64,000 bases of DNA, from NCBI GenBank assembly GCA_024803745.1, contig JANJXV010000013.1, positions 30,980,001 to 31,044,000 on the forward strand, in the 5' to 3' direction. The position numbers and the translations under genes were made by a program. Of the stretch, positions 53,709 to 64,000 are shown one piece after another (position 1 is the first letter of the stretch; every line of letters begins with the position of its first letter). The stretch comes from Megascapheus bottae. Taxonomy: Eukaryota; Chordata; Mammalia; Rodentia; Geomyidae. The notes under the pieces were generated by a model. It was not told the origin of the DNA, made no database searches, and was given only the letters and a program-made list of their open reading frames with translations.

Positions 53709-53902
53709 TTGGCCAGGCTGGCCTCTCAATCTCTGCCTCCATGTAGCTTAGGACGGACAATTACCCTCATTGTGTTCAGGTATGGGTTCAGAAAAGGTCT
53801 CATGCACTTTTCTGCCTGACCTGACTTTGAACTGTGACCCTTCCATTCTCAGTCATCTAGATAGATAGTATTGCAGGCATAAGCTACCAATGCCCAGCTT
53901 TC
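53709..53902 (-). mobile_element. Two degenerate B1-type SINE fragments
   Basis: GGCCAGGCTGGCCTCTCAAT (about 53709-53780) resembles an antisense B1. CCTGACTTTGAACTGTGACC and ATTGCAGGCATAAGCTACC (about 53782-53902) resemble a B1-headed SINE head. Confidence 0.6.
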
Positions 53903-55162
53903 AACTGCCCACTGAAAGAAATAATAAATTAAAGCAGAGAAAGTAAAGCATAGAAAACCTATGGGATTCCAACAAGGAAATGAACAGATTGGTTAAAGGA
54001 TCCCAGAAAGAGAAGAAAGAATAGTAGGAAGCTTTCTTAACAAACTGAGATTTGAGAGTGTCATAAACCTTGAAAGAGATATGGACATCTCAAGGTGCCA
54101 ACTTCAAAGGAAAACAAGCAAGAGATACCCCATTATACTCAAAATTTCAAAAGTTAAAGGCAAAGAGAAAGTTTCTCACCCACAGATGGAGAAGAAATGT
54201 TAAATGAATTTCTTTGAATTGAAATGAAATGGACAAAGTAACATCATAGAGGAGACATACTATATACTGTGTATGAAATATATGCTACACACATTTTTGT
54301 GAGTCAAAGCATTGTAAAAGATGCTTTAAAACTAGGCTTGGTTTGGGAGAATTTTTTGCACCCAGCAATTATTGAAAAACAGAATAAAAACTTGGCATCT
54401 CTGCCTTCATTTTCTTTTTGTTCTGTAAGCCATTTTCTCCACAATTGCTTCGTAATCACCATGGAAGGAAAGGTAGGGCAGCACTTAAGGCATTATGCTC
54501 ACGGAATAATGGCACCATTTCAGGATAGAACATCCCCAAACGAAGATATCCTGACCATGATAATGGTAACAAGTTCTCCAAAAAACCGTCGCTATATAGA
54601 CTGAAGTAATGACCAAACAGACCAGCACTATTCAATCACCATATATGCCTCTCTCCTTTTGCCCCCAGATCTTTGTTTGCCCCCATCTGAAGATGAACTA
54701 AAGCACAGTCATTACCTGGTATGCTTGTGATAAGCCTCCTTTCTCTACCTTTATACTGTTTCTCTTTATTCCACGTAAAGTAGAGACTGGCCAGACCTGA
54801 TACATGGAACTCCTATCATTTGTATCTAGAGTTAAAAGGTCAAGTTTCAGATCCATAATTTCATTAGATTTTCATAGCAAACCGGCATTCCCTTATTAAA
54901 AAAAATAAATCATTCATGTAATCTTAGCATTGAGACCTGAATCAATATTTTATTTGTTTAAGTTTTGGCCTTTTCTTTTGCAACTTTAAAATTTGTTACC
55001 TTGCTGATTCTCTCACCAGGTACCCAAACAAGGAAAAATGTATTCTAGCATTTTCCCAGAAGAGGAAAAGTCTTTTCATCTTCTTTGTAACGCCACACCC
55101 AAATGAGATGAGTTTGTAATCATCTTCAATACTCTGAGTGAAGAAGGAGATAAATCATTCTC

Positions 55163-55512
55163 TTTTTTAATTGTATTTTATTGTCGGTTTAATGTATAGA
55201 GAGATTACAGTTACATTCTTCAGATAGTGGGTGCATTACTTCTCAAACATTGATACCCCTTCTCATGTTTTTGCCCCACTTCCCTCCCCCCACCCCCTCC
55301 CAACATCTTGTTCCCCCTCTTCCCTTCCTTATCTCAAATAAAGAAATAAACGGATATACAATATACCAGGTAACAAAGTCAAATACATTATCCTCGTGAG
55401 ATTAACCATAAAGGGAATAAAAGAGAAAAGAAATAACTGTGCATAGTACATTAAGAACAACAATCACAAAGATAATGTTTCCATATCCTGGAGTTCATTT
55501 TGTTTATGGAGA
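55163..55512 (-). mobile_element. 5'-truncated L1 3' end
   Basis: Antisense L1 3' UTR: ATTGTATTTTATTGTCGG start, C-rich tract near 55275-55310. The left flank gataaatcattctct recurs in diverged form at about 55512-55527 and again at 55749. Confidence 0.87.
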
Positions 55513-55527
55513 AAAATAATTCTCTTC

Positions 55528-55748
55528 GGTCCTAGGGCTTGAACTCTGAGCCTGGGTGCTGTCCCTAAGCTCTTCAGCTCAAGGCTCCCACCCTAACTCT
55601 GGAGCCACCACATCACTTTCGGTTTTCTAGTGATTAATTGGAGATAGGAGTTTCTCAGTCTTTAGTGCCAGGGCTAGCCTTGAACTGCAACCTTAGATCT
55701 CAGCCTCCTAAGTAGCTAGGATTACAGGCATGAGCCATTGCGCCCAGT
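55528..55748 (-). mobile_element. B1-headed SINE abutting the L1
   Basis: Antisense, full module, linker and head (CCTAAGTAGCTAGGATTACA), followed by gataaatcattct at 55749-55761. Confidence 0.92.
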
Positions 55749-56198
55749 GATAAATCATTCTTCAAGGTAGTTGCTGTTATTTACAAGTGTCAGGGCCAAT
55801 TATCATTTCTTCCTACAGAAAGAACCCAATATTTGTCTACTACATACAGAGATTAACAATAAATTCTAGTGCTAATGGCTGGGGCAGTTCTTCATGAAAG
55901 CAGCCCCTGTATTTCCTTGACGATGAACGATATGAATAGCAGAGTGTGAGCCGTGCTACATCCAGAAATGTTCAATGTGTGTCCTTCAAGAAGACACTTA
56001 GCTCAAATTCATCACCATGAACATTCATTTTTCAGCGTTTTTCCCAACCTTACCATTCAGTTATCTAAAGAAATCACCACTTGCGGCTGCATGAACTGAC
56101 AGGGAATTAACTTCCTGCTAAAAGATGTTTTTCTAGTTTGAAGAAAAGGTATTATGTACAACTACCCTCTCTTCTTAAATGATGAAAGAGTTCCAAAC

Positions 56199-56424
56199 TG
56201 CTGGCCCTCAGTAGTTCACACCTGTAATCCTTGCTACTTGGGAGGCTGGCATCTGAGGATCATGGTTCAAAGCCAGACAGACAGAAAAAATCTGTGTGAT
56301 CTGGTCTCCAAAAAACTACTTAGAACAAGCTGTAAGTGGAGCTGTGGCTCAAGTAGTAGAGCATAAAGAGGCTCAGAGACAGTGCCCAGGCCCTAAGTTC
56401 AAGCCCCAGGACTGGAAAAAAAAA
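56199..56424 (+). mobile_element. B1-headed SINE
   Basis: Sense copy: CACACCTGTAATCCTTGCTA head, GAGCTGTGGCTCAAGTAGTA module and poly-A tail. Confidence 0.92.
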
Positions 56425-57464
56425 TAGATAAAACTCTTCCTGTACAGGTAGTGATAGGAAAATGAAAAGCAACCCTAAAACTCACCTATGTTTCTGGTGT
56501 TTTAGGTAGACCCCGATACATTTCTGTATTTTAGGATTAAAAACAACAACCACCTTGACCATCCAGAGTCATTGTTGGATTACGAGTTTCTAGATGAAAG
56601 AATGCATGTGTTCTCCCAACTCAGAAAACATAAGGAGTACAGATAGTATTCACCGTTTAAATCTTTAACACCATTTCCTATGTGGGGAGCAGAAAACATT
56701 TCTCTCTATTGCTATTTCTGCCTACTTTACCCTCTAGTAGTAAAATAAATCCTTGTAAAACTTTTTTAAAAATCAACAAAAGAAACAGACGAGCTTAGCA
56801 GATGTTATTAAGAGAATTTTTTTTGCTTCAGAATCTATACTTGGTGGGAACATTTAGTTAAATATTTAAGAAATATTAAGTTATTACTTTTGTTTTTTCA
56901 CAACTTTTATTATGGACTCTTTGCCTAATGTTCATGCAAGTTTGATCTTTCCGAAACTATTTAACAAGTTTGGACTCCTTTTCCCTTTCCAGAAATAATG
57001 AAATGATCTTTTTGCATGTCACTCCAATAAATACTTAGAACTATAAATTAAAAGATTGTCTTACATGTCAGTGAATTTATTATCTTAAAAGGTATAATAA
57101 AAATATCATTACCACCAGATGAAATTATTTAGAGATAAACTTTGTAAAAACATTAACTGTTACATGCTTTATATTTAAAATTTATTATAGTAAGTGATGT
57201 GAACTTCTTATGGAAATCATGTAAGGTGGCTTTTCAATTTCAACTTAAGTAACTATTAAAAAGAAAATATTATTAATAGTATGGGTGGCATTTTTTTATA
57301 TTTTATTGGTATAAACTAGTAGTATGAAGGATTTAATTTTTATATTTCCATATATGAATTATATTGTTCTTTGATCAAGTTTGCTGACTTTGTTACTCTT
57401 TTAGTACCCCTCTCCAAGTTGTGACTATTTTGAAAAAAATATTCCATTGTCTGAAATTTGGAAA

Positions 57465-57582
57465 ATGTTGTTCATTTTATGAACAAGCATACAGAGTCAC
57501 AAAGAAGAAATTACTTTCCATGGCCACATGTAGTAACTGACATAGCCAGAATTTAATCATAAGTTCTGATGTCCAGTTCATA
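57465..57582 (+). mobile_element. MIR-like ancient SINE
   Basis: CAGAGTCACAAAGAAGAAAT, GGCCACATGTAGTAACTGAC and ATAGCCAGAATTTAATCAT follow the MIR order (AGAGAGGTTAAG...CACACAGCTAGTAAG...GAGCCGGGATTCGAA). Confidence 0.55.
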
Positions 57583-57754
57583 AGGATTTCAATTTCATAT
57601 GGAATTAGGTTAGCTCCTTTGCTGCTTCCAGATGTTAGAACAATGGCCTACTTTAAAGTACCTGGAAAGCAATTTCAGAATTAGTTCAACAATAAATATG
57701 TTAAGACATGCATTTTGGTGACCTAATAATCATAAAATTTTTAAATAGGGAAAA

Positions 57755-57935
57755 AAGTTCTCAAGTTAGAGAACCCATTTGAATCACCTTGGAAGACTGT
57801 TTTAAAGTGTTGAGCTTTCAACCCACTGTCACTCAGACTTGGCAAGTCTCTGTTTAGAAATAAGCATATTTAACTGCAATCCCAGAAAATGGGCATAGGT
57901 GATTCATGAACTACACTTTAAGAAACAGTACTTTG
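57755..57935 (+). mobile_element. MER5-like hAT transposon, nearly full length
   Basis: GTTCTCAAGTTAGAGAACCC, TTTGAATCACCTTGGAAG, GGTGATTCATGAACTACAC and TTTAAGAAACAGT follow the MER5A pattern from end to end (TTCTCAA...GAATCACCTGG...TTTGAGAACCACTG). Confidence 0.65.
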
Positions 57936-58299
57936 GTCATTTGGAATTTACATGAAGCCCTCATGAAAACTAGCACTTATGATCCCTGGAAAGTCCTGGA
58001 CTGTTCTAAGGTACAACTGAAACTGATGAGTAATGTATCTTTTCTCCCAGGAATCAAAGACCTGATCTGTAGCTTAAAGAAGCCCAACCTGTAACAGTCA
58101 CTAAGTAGCTTCTCACCGGGATTATCTGCCAATTAACCAAATCAGGATCTAACTCTAAACTCCTTACTAAAATTCCCATTGTAAACTGATATATTGAATT
58201 GAAAATCATAAATAAATATTTTTAAATCAAAGCGTGCATTTTATAGGAATAGGAAAATCGTATTAAGATGCAGGGCAAAAATACAAACATTCAAGGCAA

Positions 58300-58620
58300 A
58301 AATAAATTAATGTGACTAAAAAAACTAAAACTTTTGCACAGCCAAAAAAAAAAATACAGAGAACTAAAATGCAATCTTGGATATAAGATGAGGACAAGAA
58401 GACCCCTTGCATTGGCACAGCAGTTATGGAAAATAATATGGGAGTTCCTCAAAGCATTAAAATGGAATTAATATACAATCCAACAAACCTCCTTTTGAGT
58501 GTACATCCCAAAGAAATAAACAGTTCCTCAAAGAGATATCTGCGCCTGCCAAGTTCATGGTAGTATGCTTCACAATAGCCAAAAGGCGAAAACAACCTAA
58601 AATGGGTACCTGAATGATTT
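58300..58620 (+). mobile_element. Old L1 ORF2 3' remnant
   Basis: Sense: ATGGAAAATAATATGGGAGT, TACATCCCAAAGAAATAAAC and CACAATAGCCAAAAGGCG match the ORF2 end. No open frame. Confidence 0.7.
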
Positions 58621-59589
58621 AATCAAATCCCAATCAACTTCCAAAGGCCCTACCCCTAAATATCAGTCAGATAAAGTTTCTAACCTTTTGATACAATAAG
58701 TATATGACTTTAAGATTTAAACTCATCTATGAGTTTAAAATAGCAATCATGTTTAATTCATAGCCTACCACCCTGCTCCTCTAAAGCTTGCATCCTTTTC
58801 AGCACACAACCATTCCATTGAAATAGTCCCAACGTCTTGAATTATCCCAACAGTCATTTCTAAGTCCAGTCTCACCTGAGATTCAGGTCAAACTCTTTCA
58901 GTAGTTAAGTCCCTAAAATCAGAAAGCAAGGGGTTTGTGTTATTGTTTCACTGCTAGTAACAGTTATAGGATAAACATCTTTATTCTATAAAGGAAATAG
59001 ACACATACGGAGGAACAATCAGCAATCAACTCCAGTAGGACACATATTAAACAAAGAAGCTACAAACCCAGCATCCTGGGCACAGTGAGTACAAGTGGGT
59101 CCCTCAGGGTTTAAACAGCCCTGTCCTTATAGTTGTGATGTCACTGTTCACATGGATGCTCTCAGAGACCGCACATTTACGATGGCAGCTTTCCTAGGTG
59201 GATGTCACCTGTTGCTGGTGCCTTTATGTTTTGGGTGCCTAAATACAGGGAAAAAATCATGCACTCCCCAATTTACCAAGAATTTTAGCTGTTGACATCT
59301 CACAGTCAAATATCATTATCCACTGAATAGAGCTATAGATTCTTGGAAAAGTGGATGAATGATTCAAGACCATTAATGTGATAATTTCAGAACCAGAGGG
59401 AATGCACAGAGAAAGCTGTAATAAGGAAAGGAAAGCAGGAAAGGAGAAAAGGACAGAATGAGGAAGAAAATGAGGGAGAGAGAGAAGGAGAGATGTAACT
59501 GATCAAATCATGTCAAAAACAACACAGAAACTAACTTGAAAAGGACTCTTCTGACCAAATACAGAATAATGTTAGGATCAAATAAATGA

Positions 59590-59783
59590 CTGTAGCCAGA
59601 TACTAGTCACTCATGCTTGTAATCCTAAGTACCCAGGAGGAGACTGGGATCTGAAAATCATGGTTCAAAGCTAGCCCATGCAGGAAAGTCAGTTAGACTC
59701 TTAACTCTGATTAACCACCAGAAAACTGGCACTGTGACTCAAAGTGGTAGAGTGCTAGCCTTGACTAAATAAGCTCAGGGATA
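59590..59783 (+). mobile_element. B1-headed SINE, 5' part (split)
   Basis: Sense: TCATGCTTGTAATCCTAAGT head, linker and module up to AAGCTCAGGGATA, where an L1 3' end interrupts it. It resumes at about 59956-60000 (AAGCTCACAGACAATG, then TTCAAGCC). Confidence 0.85.
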
Positions 59784-59955
59784 CTATATTTGAAATGAAC
59801 TTCACAACTTGGAAAGAGAAGGAATGCTGGGAGAGGAAAGCAAAAGATAATGAAGGAGGGTTAATACTGTTCAAAAAGAAGTGTCTCATTACCTTATTAT
59901 ATAACTGTAATCTCTTTGTACATTATCTTTATAATTAAAAAAAGAAAACAGAAAA
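59784..59955 (+). mobile_element. L1 3' end inserted in a SINE
   Basis: GAAATGAACTTCACAACTTG, ACTGTAATCTCTTTGTACAT and ATCTTTATAATTAAAAAAAG, same variant as at 41293 and 49400. The SINE sequence aagctca.. is present on both sides. Confidence 0.78.
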
Positions 59956-60008
59956 AGCTCACAGACAATGTTCAAGCCCTGTTCGAGCCACTCAACCAGA
60001 CTGGTGGG

Positions 60009-60050
60009 TAGATAAATAAATAGATAGACAGACAGACAGACAGCTAGATA
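60009..60050 (+). repeat. (GATA/GACA)n microsatellite
   Basis: Short GATA then GACA units at the end of the split SINE. Confidence 0.85.
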
Positions 60051-61108
60051 TGACAATTGCTAGCTTAAGTAGTGATTCTTAAGTACATAAAACAAATACC
60101 CAGATCTAAATGGTACATTTTACCTTTCAGCTGAAATGCTAGTGATGATGTAGATGGAATAAGTGAGTTAAAAAATTGTCATGAAAATAATAAGTGATTC
60201 AAATTTAAAAACCTAAGGGTTCAGTATTTGTTGGGTTCAACATGTTTTTCACATAATGTTAAAGTAGCTCTTTCTGTAACATTCATCAAATTACTTATTA
60301 AAATACTTAGAAGTGTATTTTAATTTCTCTTACAGACATCATATTAATCAAGTAACAAAATCAGTACCTAAAATGATAGTTCAGATTTGTACCATACAAA
60401 TGCTTTATAAATAGTTTACCTGTATTTTTAAAAAAATGGTCAAGGTCATGAATGAAAAGGGAAATAAATAGAAGTTTCTCCAGATGTAAGGAGACTAAAA
60501 AGCCCTGACAAATAAACACACGTGATCACAGACTAGACCTTAGAGACAAATGAAAAGATAATGTTTACTGAGGACATTTCTGGAGCAGTTGTAAATGTTT
60601 AATGGGCTTGAATGGCATATGTTACATTCATGTTACTTCATTATGATGGTTTTGGAGTAAATGGTTTTGAAGCAGGAGGCATAAGGCATTATATTTTAAC
60701 TGATTCTCTAATGCTTCAAAAATGGTAACATGATAAATAATATAAATTAAATGAAAAATACACATAGAAGAAAAAAGTAAGAGGCAATATAGTAAAAGTA
60801 TTTACTTTGGGGGATCCTAAGTTCATAGAAGATACCTTTTACTACTGTTGTAACTTTTTAGTAAGTTTAAAAAGTCAACAAGGAAAAGGATATTTAAATG
60901 GAGACAATAGCATCTATACTTACAAATTTTTAAATAGGTATGAACTGCTTAGTATCATGGCTGCAAGCCTAATATAAATACTATACAACTTAAAGGTCAT
61001 ACTACATCCCAGGCATTAATTCTGATGAAATTTTAAAAAGGTTTTCTGACAAGTTTTGACTTCCCCTTAACTTATAGGGCTGTTGTAATATTCAGGAATA
61101 TTTTATTT

Positions 61109-61212
61109 ATTTATTTATTTATTTATTTTCAAAATTTTATTTTATTGTTGGGGTGATGTATAGAGGAGTTATAGTTACATTCATCAGGTAGTGAGTATAA
61201 TACTTCTTGCGC
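61109..61212 (-). mobile_element. Minute L1 3' end with (TTTA)n tail
   Basis: Antisense L1 3' terminus of about 95 bp after a (TTTA)n run at 61109-61129. Flanks caggaatattttat and gcagaaatattttat look like a target-site duplication. Confidence 0.8.
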
Positions 61213-61289
61213 AGAAATATTTTATGTTACTAAGTTTATAAGAAATGTTTACTTGCTAAAGTTTTATAAAAGAACTGTGTGAAAAATAA

Positions 61290-61490
61290 TAACTATATTG
61301 ATAGCTCCTTGCATTCATATAAAGGATATTTTCCAAATACTACCTCATTGAATACTTATAATGACTTTGTGCATAGTTGAAATTTTTACTCCTAGTTTAT
61401 AGATAAGAAACTGAAAAGAAGAAATTGAAGCATTTCACACTGGGGTATAATCCCATATTTAACTAATCTGAATCTAGTACTTCTACTCAT
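61290..61490 (+). mobile_element. MIR-like ancient SINE
   Basis: CCTCATTGAATACTTATAAT, CTAGTTTATAGATAAGAAAC and TGAAGCATTTCACACTGG follow the MIR/MIRb order. Confidence 0.5.
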
Positions 61491-61719
61491 ACATAATATT
61501 ACTATTATTTGACATTTATAGAAATGTATATCATTTGAACAAATTGAGGTGGTAGGTATGGAAGAAGCAGTTAAGAGAACAGCATAAAAGAAAACTTGGA
61601 ATGTGTAGTAATAAAGATTTCCTAAAGTATGCCATATTTAACCCAAAAAAGAGGAGATAATGAAGGAAAGGTAAGGTAAGGAGAGAGAAAGATAAAAAGA
61701 AAATCTAACTTTACTGATG

Positions 61720-62760
61720 TACTTCAAAAGATCTAAGCAAATACAGAGAAAAAAATCCAAAAACATAGGATAGTTTTGGACAAAAAAAAAGTTCAATGTT
61801 ATAAAAATGTCTATACTCTTCCAATAAATTTATATTGCAATGAAATTAGAACCAGTCCTCCAGTTGGAAATTAGAACCATAATTTCAATCATGACAAGCT
61901 GATGGTAAAACTCATATAAAAAGTAAAATGTACATGAATAGCCAAGAACATTAAAAACAAAGGGAAGCAAGAACAAGGGGCGGCTATATCACAGATGTCC
62001 AAGCCAACAGTGTCATGCTAACGAGGGCTGTGGTATTGGCACAGGAGTTAATGACTCTTCCATGACACAGGAGAGAGTCCAGAAACATGTCCATATTTTG
62101 ATTTATGATAAAAGTGAAACTTCATATCAATGAAGAAAAGATGTTCTTTTCCAATGAATAACTGGCCATCCATTTTGAAATCATTAAAGTTAGATCTCTA
62201 TCCCATGCCATAACCAAAAATAAACTTCAGATAGATTACAAACTTTAGGTAAAAACTTAAAATGTAAATATACATCAAAAACTAAAAGAAATGTATTGTA
62301 GTTACAAAGTAGAAAAGACCTCTCCAGATGGACATGCATTCTAGCAGGCTATTAAAGAGAGCACCTCACTAAAATGTAAGGTTTATTTTTCAATATCATT
62401 ATCTTTAAGTAGCAGTACAAAAAGGATTAGAATTCCACACCTCAATTTATGAGTACAATGCATTTTGATCCATTTCACTCCTGCCCCTGTAAGATTTCTA
62501 TTTAACAACAAAAAGAAGATGATAGATTGAAAGACAATACTTGCAAAGTATTTAACAAATAATATTTAGGGAAAATATAAAGAGGTATAAATTAAATTTT
62601 CAGTGATAAGAAGAAATGATTAAAAATACTAATAGTCACACAGAGAAGAAGTGTGACCAGTTAATAAATATTTGAGAAGACATTCAGTAGTAATGTTAAT
62701 TGAGAAATTATAAACTGAAGTAACATTAAGATATGATTTTAATAAACATTTTTCAAAAGA
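61720..62760 (+). mobile_element. Old L1 ORF2 remnant
   Basis: Sense, heavily decayed: AGGGCTGTGGTATTGGCACA, CTCTATCCCATGCCATAACC and TTTTCAAAAGACCAATACC correspond to the region after the reverse transcriptase. No usable frame; edges approximate. Confidence 0.6.
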
Positions 62761-63184
62761 CCAATACCAAGTAATGAGGTGGGATGGAGGAAAAGAGAAA
62801 ATACTGTAAAAAAAAATTACTGGACTCCAGAAGTGTCTGAAAAGAAAGGAGAAAAAACAGTAGATGTTATAGTTGAGAAGAGGGACATAAAATTGGTTGC
62901 ACATCTTTCCCTGAAGCAAAGTCAAAATAACAAACATAAGAAGGAACCCTCATACATACGTCAAACCTAGACTCTTTATGAGTTGAAACCAAACAGGGTA
63001 ATTACAAGACTGAAATGGTATTTTACGACTTGATGTGACTGGAAAAAATAAATGTGACTTCATCATGTGCAGGGGAAAAACCAGCCCCTCAGAGAGACTT
63101 GGAGGCAAGGCAAAAAACAAAAAAGTATTTAACTTGTAGCTGCAAGAAAGTAGCTGAAGGGAAAGAGAAAAAAGAAAATGCTAA

Positions 63185-63340
63185 GGAAGTTTGTTGATAC
63201 TATGCTCAGAGCAATCAATCCTCATAACAACTTTATCCCCCCCATAACAAAAGGGAAACTTGAAATATAAGATGATGCTTGAGGTTATGTAATTGGTGAA
63301 TGGCATGACTAAAATAGGAATGTGGAGTCTGAGGCTCCAC
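63185..63340 (+). mobile_element. MIR-like ancient SINE
   Basis: CAATCCTCATAACAACTTTA, AAGGGAAACTTGAAATATAA and GAGGTTATGTAATTGGTGAA follow the MIR consensus order. Confidence 0.5.
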
Positions 63341-64000
63341 ATTCAACATTTCCTATACATTATAGTCTTCTGCCTTAATGAAGGCACCAGAAGTTCCAGA
63401 TGGCCCTTCAAATAGCATTCATTCCTCTACACCTTCTTTTGGTAAATGGTGAAAAGAAAGAGAAGGGGGCCTGGGATGGATCTCGAGAACACCAACAGTG
63501 GGCCCCTCATAAGGAGTCTAAGTGAACACTTACAGTCTGCCATGTTCTGGCCTGAATGAGGTTCAGTTGCAATCAGAAACTAGAAGGCACATGGAATTCT
63601 ACAGAATGAACTCTCCAAGAGCTTGAATGTAAGCAAAAGGCAGGGGCATTTGTCCTTACCACAGTGCCTAAAATCTTCCTGAGGGAGAAAGAAATCAAAG
63701 CTACCTAAATTATTCCTGAGCTTAAAACTAGAGTCTGTGGTCTATAACCCAGATTGCCTGAAATCAGATCCATATTATTCTTTTATAATGGCACAAAGAG
63801 GTGAGTATTTACAATAGAGATATATCTCTGCTGGACCTTGGCAGCCTAATGTGGTTAATATTTTCAGATCTTCCTAAGAAGAGTTTTTCAACCGTAGGTC
63901 GAAGCATTGTTATCCAAGAGAAAGTTTATATTCCTAGAATGGATGCATCCCAGTATGTTTCAGGACTCAGATAGATTAGATTTGGCATGGGATTGGGAAG

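Larger units (their letters stand above)
49636..64000. other. Intergenic region downstream of BBOX1
   Basis: 14.4 kb without a recognisable gene. SINEs, L1 3' ends, old L1 remnants, MIR-like and MER5-like relics are listed separately. Stretches 49640-50240, 51660-53700, 53910-55140, 55770-56190, 56430-57460, 58630-59580 and 60060-61090 show nothing I can identify. The expected neighbours CCDC34 and FIBIN are not seen. Confidence 0.8.

Noticed and set aside
54269..54604. 111-codon + strand open frame in the downstream intergenic region
   Set aside because: No recognisable domain, no splice or promoter context, and ordinary composition. A frame of this length is expected by chance in 64 kb.
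62629..62937. 102-codon minus-strand open frame
   Set aside because: Antisense to decayed L1 sequence. No independent evidence.
49636..64000. Search for CCDC34 or FIBIN, the usual neighbours of BBOX1
   Set aside because: No sequence resembling either was found. They probably lie outside the window.
1..64000. Endogenous retrovirus or LTR elements
   Set aside because: No LTR pair, primer-binding site or gag/pol-like frame was recognised. Ancient LTR fragments cannot be excluded without a library search.

Overview
The window is vertebrate nuclear DNA, AT-rich and densely packed with L1 and SINE retroposons. It carries one recognisable protein-coding gene, BBOX1 (gamma-butyrobetaine dioxygenase), on the + strand. 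All seven coding exons are present with GT-AG junctions and compatible phases. They join into an uninterrupted 387-codon frame, the same length as the mammalian enzyme as I remember it. The organism is a rodent. The abundant SINEs are an ID/tRNA-Ala-headed type and a B1 (7SL)-headed type that share a tRNA-like 3' half. That combination points to the squirrel/beaver/geomyoid part of the rodent tree, and kangaroo rats or pocket mice (Geomyoidea) are my best guess. This is inference from repeat style, not a database match.

Layout. 1-7260: 5' flank or untranslated-exon intron of BBOX1, dominated by a 2.9-kb antisense L1 that itself contains a SINE and a younger L1. 7261-49260: BBOX1, with coding segments at 7296-7514, 8733-8847, 19031-19229, 38786-38891, 44231-44427, 46253-46419 and 48833-48993, then a short 3' UTR with clustered AATAAA signals. 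The introns (1.2, 10.2, 19.6, 5.3, 1.8 and 2.4 kb) are largely L1 3' ends, SINEs and microsatellites. 49260-64000: intergenic sequence with L1 3' ends, SINEs, MIR and MER5-like relics and old L1 ORF2 remnants. I recognised no second gene there, and the expected neighbours (FIBIN, CCDC34) were not seen.

BBOX1 catalyses the last step of carnitine synthesis. The zinc ligands (Cys38, Cys40, Cys43, His82), the iron triad (His202, Asp204, His347), Arg360 and the aromatic substrate cage are all readable, so the gene looks functional. The hunt gave no new gene system. It did give well-resolved retroposition events with exact target-site duplications: two inverted or composite L1s, a 37-bp tailless SINE-head insertion, nested insertions reusing one target, and a target-derived inverted repeat at an L1 5' junction.
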